Below the pieces are notes generated by a model. The model did no database searches and was not told the DNA's origin. It worked only from the letters and a program-made list of their open reading frames with translations. This document shows, one piece after another, positions 17,970 to 25,832 of a DNA stretch of 64,000 bases (positions are counted from its first letter, which is position 1; the number at the start of each line of letters is the position of its first letter). The DNA comes from Chloroflexota bacterium (GTDB taxonomy: Bacteria > Chloroflexota > Anaerolineae > Anaerolineales > Anaerolineaceae), in contig SLTK01000009.1 of the NCBI GenBank assembly GCA_004347695.1, positions 382,328 to 446,327 on the forward strand, read 5' to 3'. Both the position numbers and the translations under genes were made by a program.

Positions 17970-18326
17970 ATGACCGATCCAATCCGACCGCCCGGAAAAA
18001 CCACTATCGCGCCCGAAGTGCTGGTCACCATCGTCAGGTTGACCGTGTTAAGCGTCCCTGGCGTCAGCCGGTTGGCGACCAACCCGACCGAGGTAGAAAG
18101 ATTCTTCAATAAGAACACCAGCGAGGGCATCAAAGTATCGGTAGAAGGCAACGTGGCGTATGCTGATGTCTATGTCGTGCTCAAGCCCGATCTCAACGTG
18201 CGCGAAGTTGGGCACAACATCCAGGCGCAGGTCACCCGTGCCATTTCCGAGATGGTTGGCATGGAAGTCGGCAGAGTCAATGTCCATGTCGAAGACATCG
18301 ACTATGTCGCTCAAGCCGGAGCATAA
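17970..18326 (+). CDS. Asp23/Gls24 family envelope-stress protein
   Basis: This 118-residue protein has the Asp23/Gls24 (DUF322) layout: APEVLVTIVRLTVLSVPGV at the start, then GIKVSVEGNVAYADVYVVL and a C-terminal ISEMVGMEVGRVNVHVEDI. Homologues (AmaP partner Asp23, YqhY) sit under the membrane and affect envelope stress or fatty-acid metabolism. Its position directly before nusB is conserved in many bacteria, which supports the assignment. Confidence 0.9.
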   Translation: MTDPIRPPGKTTIAPEVLVTIVRLTVLSVPGVSRLATNPTEVERFFNKNTSEGIKVSVEGNVAYADVYVVLKPDLNVREVGHNIQAQVTRAISEMVGMEVGRVNVHVEDIDYVAQAGA

Positions 18327-18400
18327 GTTCGGCTTGACTGTTTTAAAGCTGCGTTCTGCAGTTCTCATAACGACGGAACTTTATAAAGCCTAATATTCAT

Positions 18401-18865
18401 ATGAAACCGCGAACCAAGGCACGATGTATTGCCTTGCAGGTCCTGTACGAATGTGATTTGACCAATCATCCACCCGGAATAGTGCTTCAAGAACGCCTCG
18501 CTGAAGACGAACTTGATCCTGCCCTAGTCGAATTCGCGCAGCAAATTATCATGGGCGTTCTGCCGATCTCGGCTATCCTGGATCATTTTATTGCTGAACA
18601 CGCCCCTGAGTGGCCAATGGACCAGGTCGCGGTGATCGATCGAAATATTTTGCGAATTGCGTTGTGGGAGTTTGCGGTTGCCGATGTAACTCCAATTAAA
18701 GTGGCGATCAACGAAGCCATCGAGATGGCAAAATATTTTGGCGCTGACAGCACGCCGCGTTTTGTAAACGGCGTTTTAGGCAGCCTGGCCAACCGCCAAC
18801 AGGAAATTCGACAGAAATTTGTCGCAGCCCCCTCAAGAGACACACCCTCGTCAACCCATTCTTAG
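18401..18865 (+). CDS. nusB: Transcription antitermination factor NusB
   Basis: The protein has 154 residues, the usual NusB length. The N-terminal RCIALQVLYECDLT and the C-terminal block (DRNILRIALWEFAVADVTPIKVAINEAIEMAKYF, spanning about residues 80-113) match NusB helices. FVNGVLGSLA is the usual family end. NusB binds NusE (S10) and boxA RNA during rRNA transcription. It lies 74 bases after the Asp23/Gls24 gene and is likely co-transcribed. Confidence 0.94.
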   Translation: MKPRTKARCIALQVLYECDLTNHPPGIVLQERLAEDELDPALVEFAQQIIMGVLPISAILDHFIAEHAPEWPMDQVAVIDRNILRIALWEFAVADVTPIKVAINEAIEMAKYFGADSTPRFVNGVLGSLANRQQEIRQKFVAAPSRDTPSSTHS

Positions 18866-18880
18866 CGGGGGTTTTTCTTT
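18853..18880 (+). terminator. Weak intrinsic terminator after nusB
   Basis: AACCC and GGGTT can pair across the nusB stop codon, and a T-rich run (TTTTTCTTTT) follows. The stem is short, so this is tentative. Confidence 0.4.
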
Positions 18881-18904
18881 TGCCATTCTCAAAGAGGCAA
18901 CAAG

Positions 18905-21400
18905 ATGAACTTCAGAGAAAATCATCGTATCCAAAAGCTCCTTTTGTTGTTCATAACTGTAATGGTAATAACAAGTCTGGCCGCTGGATGCACAGGCGGA
19001 ATTAACTTGCCCGGTTTTCAAAAAGAAACCCCGGTAGAGCCGCCCGTCCAGCCGGATGCGAAATCAGCGCTGGGCGCAATCACCTTCCGTGCACATGTTC
19101 CGGCAAACCCAGCCGTGGAAACCATCACACTGGAAATTCTGGATGAAGTCACCGGCCTGGCGCTTAATCCGAAACGTTATGAGATGGCACCTTCTGGCGA
19201 AAACCAATTCGAAATCAATATTCCGATCGCGCTCGGTTCGCTGGTCAAATACCGCTACATTCGTACCGGTGAACGAACCGCAGTGGAATATACCGCCGGC
19301 GGGCAGCAAATACGCTACCGAATGTTCCAGGTCAGTGGGCCATCGATTGTGGAGGATATCATTGCCGGATGGACAGATGCACATTATGCCGGCCCCACCG
19401 GTCGGATCACCGGGCAGGTCATCGATGCTGCAACCAACACGCCCATCCCTTCAGCGCTGGTGACAGCCGGTGGAAGCCAGGCCTTCACCGCCTCCGATGG
19501 CTCTTTCCTGCTGGAAGGATTGATTCCCGGAACTCACAACCTGGTCGCCGCCAGCCTGGATGGCCTTTTCAAGACCTTTCAACAAGGCGCGGTAGTTGCG
19601 GAGAACGCGACAACGCCAGCGCCTTTGTTCGTGGAAATGGCAAAGCTGGTTAAAGTGACCTTCGTGGCGCAAATCCCAGTCGGAGAAGTCAAAGGCTTGC
19701 CGCTGCGGTTGGTTGGTTCCAGTTATGCGCTTGGCAATACTTTTGCTGATCTGGATGGTGGCATGAGCGTGATTGCATCCCGCGCGCCGGTTATGCCGAC
19801 CATCGCCGAGGACATCTACTCGCTAACGCTGGAACTGCCTGCTGGACTGGATTTACGCTATAAATACACGTTGGGAGATGGTTTCTGGAATTCTGAGCAT
19901 TACACGGATGGGGCTTTCCGCACCCGCCAATTGATCGTGCCAGACGCAGATCTGACAGTAACAGACATCATTGAAAGTTGGAAGATTGGCACTTTCGCGC
20001 CGGTAACGTTTACCGTAACTGTGCCGCAAGACACTCTGCCAGAGGATATCGTTTCCATTCAATTTAATCCCTTCGGCTGGACAGCGCCAATTCCCATGTG
20101 GCCGTTGGGCAATAATCAGTGGTTATACGTGCTCAATGGCCCGCTCGACTTTTTTAGTGAACTAAAATACCGCTACTGCCGTAACGATCAGTGCGGCGTT
20201 GCCGACGACAGCAGTACGCACGATCTGTCCACCCAGGGTAAAGCCATCACGCTCACCGTGGAAGGTCAAAACGTTCAGGATACCATCAACTCCTGGGCCA
20301 ATTGGTCCTCTTTCACCAATTCAACCACCATAATCGCGCCTGAAATAACCGCAGTTGGACCTGATTTCGTCGCTGGTGTCGAGCTCAACCCCAACTACAA
20401 TCCGGTTTGGCAGCCGTACTTCGCCAATGGGCTGCAAAATATCAAGTCCCTTGGTGCGAATTGGGCGATCTTTACCCCTACCTGGAGTTATACCCGGGCA
20501 AATCCACCGGTCATGGAACAGGTCGCCGGGCGCGACGCCCTGTGGACGGATATAACTGCGGCCATTCAAAGTGCTAATCAAGCAGGATTGCATTCGGCGA
20601 TTTTCCCCCGCATCCAGGCAGACATGCTGGCAAATGACATTTGGACCGAGGCCAACCCGGATGCCGGTTGGTGGGAGACATGGTTCAGCAGCTACCGAAC
20701 GTTTGCGCTGCATCACGCCGACCTGGCGGCTCAAACCCAGGCTTCCATGCTCATTCTCGGCGGCCCGGACATCACGCCAGCACTGCCGGACGGCATGCTG
20801 CCAAATGTTGAGCCTTCGGGCGTGCCTGAGGATGCAGGGGAACGTTGGCAAAATCTGGTTACAGAAGTCCGCGGTCGATACACCGGTCAAATTGCCTGGG
20901 CGCTCCCCTACCCCTTTCCAGCCACACCGTTACCCGAGGATTTTGATCAATTCGATGCCCTCTATATTGTGTTCAACGCCCGGCTGACAGAGAACAATGA
21001 CCCTGCCGAGGCTGAATTGCAGGAATCCTTTGCAGCCTTGCTCGACGCGAATGTCCTGCCAGTCGTCGAAGAAAGCGGGATACCCGTTATCCTGGCGCTG
21101 GACTACCCTTCAGCCAACGGAGCCGCCAGCGGCTGCGTTCAAATTTCGGACCAATGCCTGCCTTTTGATTTACTCAATCAACCGACCCCCGATCTGCCCG
21201 AAGTTCAAGTTGACCTGCAGGAACAGGCAGACATTTACAATGCCGCGTTCAACGCCATGATTACCCGTCCCTGGATCAATGGAGTCGTTTCGGTTGGCTA
21301 TTACCCACCCGCAGCATTGCAAGATACCTCGGCCTCAATTCACGGTAAACCTGCAGCCGATGTGTTATGGTACTGGTTCCCAAAGATTATCGGCCAGTGA
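18905..21400 (+). CDS. Large secreted lipoprotein with starch-binding-like, carboxypeptidase-regulatory-like and TIM-barrel domains
   Basis: The protein has 831 residues. The signal peptide ends in lipobox LAAGC (lipidated Cys29). The layout appears to be a beta domain (about 55-150) with KYRYIRTGE, a carboxypeptidase-regulatory-like domain (about 165-235: GRITGQVIDAATNTPIPSA, then DGSFLLEGLIPGTHNLVA), two more beta domains with LRYKYTLGDGFWN and LKYRYCRNDQC, and a C-terminal barrel (about 490-831). The barrel resembles the GH113-like TIM fold (VAGVELNP, GANWAIFTPTWSY). The KYRY repeats resemble CBM20-type modules. It may bind or process polysaccharide outside the cell; I cannot identify catalytic acids with confidence. 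Confidence 0.7.
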   Translation: MNFRENHRIQKLLLLFITVMVITSLAAGCTGGINLPGFQKETPVEPPVQPDAKSALGAITFRAHVPANPAVETITLEILDEVTGLALNPKRYEMAPSGENQFEINIPIALGSLVKYRYIRTGERTAVEYTAGGQQIRYRMFQVSGPSIVEDIIAGWTDAHYAGPTGRITGQVIDAATNTPIPSALVTAGGSQAFTASDGSFLLEGLIPGTHNLVAASLDGLFKTFQQGAVVAENATTPAPLFVEMAKLVKVTFVAQIPVGEVKGLPLRLVGSSYALGNTFADLDGGMSVIASRAPVMPTIAEDIYSLTLELPAGLDLRYKYTLGDGFWNSEHYTDGAFRTRQLIVPDADLTVTDIIESWKIGTFAPVTFTVTVPQDTLPEDIVSIQFNPFGWTAPIPMWPLGNNQWLYVLNGPLDFFSELKYRYCRNDQCGVADDSSTHDLSTQGKAITLTVEGQNVQDTINSWANWSSFTNSTTIIAPEITAVGPDFVAGVELNPNYNPVWQPYFANGLQNIKSLGANWAIFTPTWSYTRANPPVMEQVAGRDALWTDITAAIQSANQAGLHSAIFPRIQADMLANDIWTEANPDAGWWETWFSSYRTFALHHADLAAQTQASMLILGGPDITPALPDGMLPNVEPSGVPEDAGERWQNLVTEVRGRYTGQIAWALPYPFPATPLPEDFDQFDALYIVFNARLTENNDPAEAELQESFAALLDANVLPVVEESGIPVILALDYPSANGAASGCVQISDQCLPFDLLNQPTPDLPEVQVDLQEQADIYNAAFNAMITRPWINGVVSVGYYPPAALQDTSASIHGKPAADVLWYWFPKIIGQ

Positions 21401-21434
21401 TCCCCTAGACTAAAAAATTTCAGGAGGTGTTAGT

Positions 21435-23042
21435 ATGCCAATCCATGGAACGCCCAGTAAATATGGCCTGGAAAACCACGGACTCAAGAATTTATCGAAC
21501 GAATATTGGAATTATTCGCCGGCGTGCCTGGTCGAAGAAGCGGTTAGCAGATTTGAGGGCGAATTATCGGCTGACGGCGCTTTGATCGCCAGCACCGGCA
21601 AGCATACTGGCCGGTCGCCCAACGATAAATTTGTCGTCCAGCACTCGGAACTAAGCGACAAACCCATTTGCTGGGGAAAGGTTAACACCCCTATTTCGCC
21701 AGAAAAGTTCGATCAGCTCTACCAGAAGATACTGGCCTACTACCAGGGTCGGGATGCTTTTGTACAGGATTTGCGCGTAGGGGCGCATCCCAATTATAGT
21801 TTGCCCATTCGGGTGATCACCGAAAAAGCCTGGCACAATCTATTTGCGCAAAATTTGTTCATCCGCCTTCCTCAGGACCAGCTAGCCGGCCATGTGCCGC
21901 AGTATACTGTCATTCAGGCCGAAGATTTCAAAGCAACTCCTGAGATCGATGGCACCCACAGCGAAACAGCGGTTATCGTTGATCTGGTAAAACAAATTAT
22001 TCTGGTGTGCGGTACCGGTTATGCCGGCGAGATCAAGAAATCGATTTTCACCATCATGAATTACCTGCTGCCGTTAAAAGGCGTGCTTTCCATGCACTGC
22101 TCTGCCAACGTTGGCAAAAGCGGCGATACGGCGCTCTTTTTTGGGCTAAGCGGCACCGGCAAAACCACCCTGTCGTCCGATCCTGAACGCCAACTGATCG
22201 GCGATGATGAGCATGGCTGGGCTGACGAGGGAGTCTTCAATTTTGAGGGTGGGTGCTATGCCAAAACAATCCGTCTGAACCCGAATTATGAACCCATCAT
22301 CTGGTCTGCTACACGCCGGTTTGGCGCTGTACTTGAAAATGTGGATTATGATCCGGTCACGCGTCAGGTGGACTTTGACTCCGACCGCATCACCGAGAAC
22401 ACCCGCGGCGCTTACCCGCTGCATTTTGTCCCCAATCATGTGGAGGCCGGGCACGCAGGGCACCCGAATAATGTATTTTTCCTGACGGCCGATGCGTTTG
22501 GCGTCCTGCCTCCCCTGGCCCGCCTTACCGCAGATCAGGCGATGTATTACTTCCTGTCCGGCTACACCTCCAAACTTGCCGGCACCGAAACCGGTCTGGG
22601 CAGTGAGCCCGAAGCCACCTTCTCGACTTGCTTCGGTTCACCATTTCTGCCGCTATACCCACAGGTGTATGCAAACCTGCTTGGCGAAAGAATTGCCCGC
22701 CACAATTCGACCGTGTGGCTGGTCAACACCGGGTGGACGGGTGGACCTTACGGGGTCGGGTCACGCTTCAAACTGCCCTATACGCGAGCCATGATCCACG
22801 CCGCGTTAAATCATGGTTTGAACGATGTCGCTTTTCATCAGGATCCATTTTTTGGTTTATGGATTCCGGAAAGCTGCCCGGGCGTGCCGTCAGAGGTCCT
22901 TGATCCCCAATCGACCTGGGCGGACAAAAAAGCTTATGAAGTCCAGGCTAAAAACCTGATTGCCCGCTTTGAAAAGAATTTTGTGAAATTCGCCGATCAG
23001 GTGCCCATGGGCGCTGCAGTCAACGGACCGCGCGGGTCGTAG
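21435..23042 (+). CDS. pckA: Phosphoenolpyruvate carboxykinase (ATP)
   Basis: This 535-residue enzyme has normal length. It interconverts oxaloacetate plus ATP with PEP, CO2 and ADP. The P-loop GLSGTGKTT spans residues 237-245. STGKHTGRSPNDKF near the N-terminus, MHCSANVG before the P-loop, and DDEHGW plus FNFEGGCYAK after it are signature blocks. WLVNTGWTGGPYG and MIHAALN are also conserved. The ribosome binding site CAGGAGGTG precedes the ATG. The gene is single and followed by a repeat-rich gap. Confidence 0.98.
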   Translation: MPIHGTPSKYGLENHGLKNLSNEYWNYSPACLVEEAVSRFEGELSADGALIASTGKHTGRSPNDKFVVQHSELSDKPICWGKVNTPISPEKFDQLYQKILAYYQGRDAFVQDLRVGAHPNYSLPIRVITEKAWHNLFAQNLFIRLPQDQLAGHVPQYTVIQAEDFKATPEIDGTHSETAVIVDLVKQIILVCGTGYAGEIKKSIFTIMNYLLPLKGVLSMHCSANVGKSGDTALFFGLSGTGKTTLSSDPERQLIGDDEHGWADEGVFNFEGGCYAKTIRLNPNYEPIIWSATRRFGAVLENVDYDPVTRQVDFDSDRITENTRGAYPLHFVPNHVEAGHAGHPNNVFFLTADAFGVLPPLARLTADQAMYYFLSGYTSKLAGTETGLGSEPEATFSTCFGSPFLPLYPQVYANLLGERIARHNSTVWLVNTGWTGGPYGVGSRFKLPYTRAMIHAALNHGLNDVAFHQDPFFGLWIPESCPGVPSEVLDPQSTWADKKAYEVQAKNLIARFEKNFVKFADQVPMGAAVNGPRGS

Positions 23043-23087
23043 CAAACAACAAGGATTTGGCAAGCCCGCTGGCTTCGACAGAGATAG

Positions 23088-23112
23088 GGTGCGTTCCGGT
23101 TGTGAACGCACC
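23088..23112 (+). repeat. Perfect 9-bp hairpin downstream of pckA
   Basis: GGTGCGTTC and GAACGCACC pair around CGGTTGT. ATTTCATTTTT follows, so it could act as a pckA terminator; the same GGTGCGTTC word recurs inside the adjacent repeat. Confidence 0.5.
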
Positions 23113-23229
23113 GATTTCATTTTTGCGCCTTATTGGTGCGTTCGACCCACAGCGAATTCTCACCAGCCTGATTGGGACCCTAAGAAGAAACGGCTATTCG
23201 GGTCGAACACACCCAACGAGATCCGCTTC
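23111..23229. repeat. Direct repeat copy 1 (about 119 bp) with imperfect inverted ends
   Basis: It begins CCGATTTCATTTTTGCGCCT and ends GAGATCCGCTTC. Within it, TTGGTGCGTTCGACCC (23134-23149) is matched by an inverted near-copy GGGTCGAACACACCCAA (23200-23216), giving a MITE-like layout. Confidence 0.75.
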
Positions 23230-23386
23230 AACGGGCAAGCCGCGTTCCGTGCAATGATTTTTCAGGCGCAGAAATTTGTAGGATAAGCTTTAGCTTGTCC
23301 AGAACTCTCCAACTGCTGGCTCAAATGAGGCCTTCGGCCTGCGCAAGCTGAATGCTTACGCTACCTTAAGTGCCCTTCGACAATCC

Positions 23387-23503
23387 CCGATTTCATTTTT
23401 GCGCCTCATTGGTATGTTCGGCCCACAGCGAATTCTCACCAGCCTGATTGGGACAATAAGAAGAAACGGCTTTTCGGATCCAACACACCGACGAGATCCG
23501 CTT
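23387..23503. repeat. Direct repeat copy 2 (about 117 bp)
   Basis: It matches copy 1 closely over the whole length (shared core AGCGAATTCTCACCAGCCTG, then ATTGGGAC), but its inverted ends have diverged (GTTCGGCCC against GGATCCAAC). Confidence 0.75.
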
Positions 23504-23660
23504 GCAACGACTGGCACACAATCTCAGCCCTTTCCATGGATTATCTACCTGTAAGGTTGGCGCAGATGGCTTCGTTCCTCCATGACAACCCAAACCTCAC
23601 GCCGTTAATCTGTATGGATCAATTCGGGTCGGCGGGGTGGGTTATTGATACCCATGCACA

Positions 23661-24419
23661 TCACGCCATGTACAACAGCACCACAGCCGCGATGATGAGG
23701 AACGGCGCGTAGGGAATAGCCGTGAAAGCCTGGTATTTTTTGCGCAAAACCATCACCAGGATATACAGCCCGCTCAGCAAGCCGCCGAGTACAATGGCTG
23801 AAAACAGGCAAACAATGATGCGCGGCCAACCCAGAGCAATACCAAGAATGCCGCTCAGGTTGACATCGCCAAAACCCAGCGCAACCTCATCGATTTCCTG
23901 TCCACGGGCCTTCGACATCCAGCGGTTGAACAGAATGCCGAAATAATACAGGCCAAGCATGACGCCGAACCCGACCACAAATCCGAGCAGGGTCTTCGCC
24001 CAGCCATTGAGCCATAAGCCCAGGGGAATCGCCAGGAGCACCCCGACCAGGCTGACCTCATGCAGGATGGCGCGGTGTTCGACATCGATAATAAAAACTA
24101 CCCCAAAGTACAGGAAAACCACCAGCGCAATCCAAAACCTGAGCGCCGGCGGCGGTAGAAACCCAATCACCGGAACAGCTATTAAGGCAGCGATCTGGAC
24201 AATCCAGACACGGCGAGTCCGCTTTGCCCGGCAGGAGCGGCAGCGGCGCATTAGCAATAAATCCAGAATTGAACGTTTCGTTCCACAGGAATGGCATCCG
24301 GCGGCTGAAAACGAGCGGGACTGAGGCAAAACGTCGGCCAGGTAATTAAGCAGCGCCCCGGCCAACCAGCCAAGAACCAAAGTCACCAGAAAAAACAGAA
24401 TAGCACGCGGCCCAATCAT
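23661..24419 (-). CDS. A24-family prepilin peptidase-like membrane protein
   Basis: The protein has 252 residues from ATG 24419, which overlaps the MFS stop (ATGA). PilD-like features include an N-terminal membrane segment, a cytoplasmic zinc-ribbon-like part with CHSCG and CRSC, and then the two aspartate motifs of type IV prepilin peptidases: IIDVEHR (first catalytic Asp) and GFGDVNLSG (GxGD). About seven further spans follow. The usual motif IDxxxxxIP is only partly kept. It would cleave class III signal peptides of pilin-like proteins; no pilin genes are in this window, although a ComEA-like gene is at 52.6 kb. An upstream in-frame extension to 24530 overlaps the MFS gene and is unlikely. 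Confidence 0.8.
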   Translation of the reverse strand: MIGPRAILFFLVTLVLGWLAGALLNYLADVLPQSRSFSAAGCHSCGTKRSILDLLLMRRCRSCRAKRTRRVWIVQIAALIAVPVIGFLPPPALRFWIALVVFLYFGVVFIIDVEHRAILHEVSLVGVLLAIPLGLWLNGWAKTLLGFVVGFGVMLGLYYFGILFNRWMSKARGQEIDEVALGFGDVNLSGILGIALGWPRIIVCLFSAIVLGGLLSGLYILVMVLRKKYQAFTAIPYAPFLIIAAVVLLYMA

Positions 24420-25705
24420 ATCGTGCTCGCTTCCAGCGCTGCCCGTTCGCTCATTTGATCGCGCAGCGTTTTGATATCTCCTGGCAGGAAATAGGCTGCG
24501 CCCAGGATAAAGAGAAAGCAAAGAATCCACGCGCCAACCGAAATATACAGAATAGCGCTGTGAAGGCTGTACTGTACTGCAATTGCTCCTGCCAGGGCTG
24601 GCGCCACTGCGGATCCGCCCTGTTCGATCAGGTACTGAATGGAATTGGAAGTAGAGCGCACTTCAGGCAGGGTGACGTCATAGATCGTCGATAACACATT
24701 GGGCGAGGCAAATGGGATAAAGATCGCGGTGATGGCCATCGAAATCGTAAACAGTGTGGTGCTTTCGTTAGGTATCGCCAGGGAAACGGCAAGCATAATC
24801 GCCCCCGCCAGAATACCGCAAGCGCTTACCAGCAGACGTCCACGCGGGTTCTTTTTGAAGAAGGTATCGCCCAACACGCCGCCAATCGGGTAGCCGGCCG
24901 CCAGGAAAAGGATCGAGATCACCATTGTAATCATCACCTGGCTGTCGCTAAAATTACGCTCTGTCTCCAGGTAGCGAAAAAACCAGAAAGTAATCACCTG
25001 CCACGGGAAAACACCAACAAATCCTTGAGTGAACAAGAATAACAGACTCTTCTTTTTGAACAATTCCCGCGCCGTTTTCCAGGAAAATTCGTAGGTCGTG
25101 GTTTGCTCGATGTTCTCCATTTCCGGTTCGGCTTTTCCGCGAGGCACATCCTTGACAAAGAAGAAAATGACCACGGCCAGGAAAATTCCCAGCGAACCGG
25201 TGATGAAAAAGATGCCCTGCCAGCCAAGCCTACCGACCAGCATCAGCGCCAGAAGCATGCCCGCCATATAGCCCAGTGGCTGGGCAATTTGCAAGATTCC
25301 ATATACCTTCCCGCGAACTTTGGGCGGAAAATAATCGGAAATCAGGCTATAAATGCCTGGATATGACGAGTCGTCAATGCCGGTTGAGGCTCGCGACCCG
25401 AGAAATACCGGAAATGTACGTGCTACCGCTGAAATCCATGTGGTTGCACCCCAGATGAAGGAAGCCAGCGCCAGCAGTTTCGCTCGAGAGAATCGGTCAT
25501 ACAAATACCCCCACAATGGATAAAAAATGGCTCCTACCAGAATGGCGCCAGAAAACACCAGACCCATTTTGGCTTCGTCGATTTGAAATTGCTCCATAAT
25601 CGGCGTGGTCAACGGGCCGATGAGCAGCTTATCGGCCTGATGCAGCAGCATAAAAATAAAGAAAATGCCCAGGACGAACCAACGGTATCGACCAACTGGT
25701 TTCAT
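24416..25705 (-). CDS. Major facilitator superfamily transporter
   Basis: This 429-residue protein has twelve predicted membrane spans in two halves. The MFS loop 2-3 motif appears as GYLYDRFSRAKLLALASFIWG, and a second copy as GGVLGDTFFKKNPRGR in the other half. RASTGIDDSSYPGIYSLISDYFPPKVRG is typical of the spinster/hexuronate-like branch. The transported compound is unknown. Its stop codon overlaps the start of the prepilin peptidase gene, so the two are translated together. Confidence 0.85.
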   Translation of the reverse strand: MKPVGRYRWFVLGIFFIFMLLHQADKLLIGPLTTPIMEQFQIDEAKMGLVFSGAILVGAIFYPLWGYLYDRFSRAKLLALASFIWGATTWISAVARTFPVFLGSRASTGIDDSSYPGIYSLISDYFPPKVRGKVYGILQIAQPLGYMAGMLLALMLVGRLGWQGIFFITGSLGIFLAVVIFFFVKDVPRGKAEPEMENIEQTTTYEFSWKTARELFKKKSLLFLFTQGFVGVFPWQVITFWFFRYLETERNFSDSQVMITMVISILFLAAGYPIGGVLGDTFFKKNPRGRLLVSACGILAGAIMLAVSLAIPNESTTLFTISMAITAIFIPFASPNVLSTIYDVTLPEVRSTSNSIQYLIEQGGSAVAPALAGAIAVQYSLHSAILYISVGAWILCFLFILGAAYFLPGDIKTLRDQMSERAALEASTI

Positions 25706-25832
25706 ATAATTTCCTCGATTAAATCAGGATGCGAAGGATTTGCACTAAGTATAGCGTCACCCCGCAGAAGGATGATCCATTTATTATATTCATCCGCTCC
25801 CTTGAAAGCCTTGAAAAGATGGGGTAAAAGTA

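Larger units (their letters stand above)
23043..23660. other. Repeat-rich non-coding region after pckA
   Basis: I see no gene. It holds a perfect hairpin (23088-23112), two copies of a roughly 118-bp direct repeat, a palindrome AGGATAAGCTTTAGCTTGTCC (23280-23300), and a GTTGGCGCAGATGGCTTCGTTCC stretch near 23555, similar to the repeat tail at about 3679. Confidence 0.6.

Noticed and set aside
23041..23660. Possible transposase gene in the repeat region
   Set aside because: Short frames there have no DDE or HUH motifs and the region is built of non-coding repeats.
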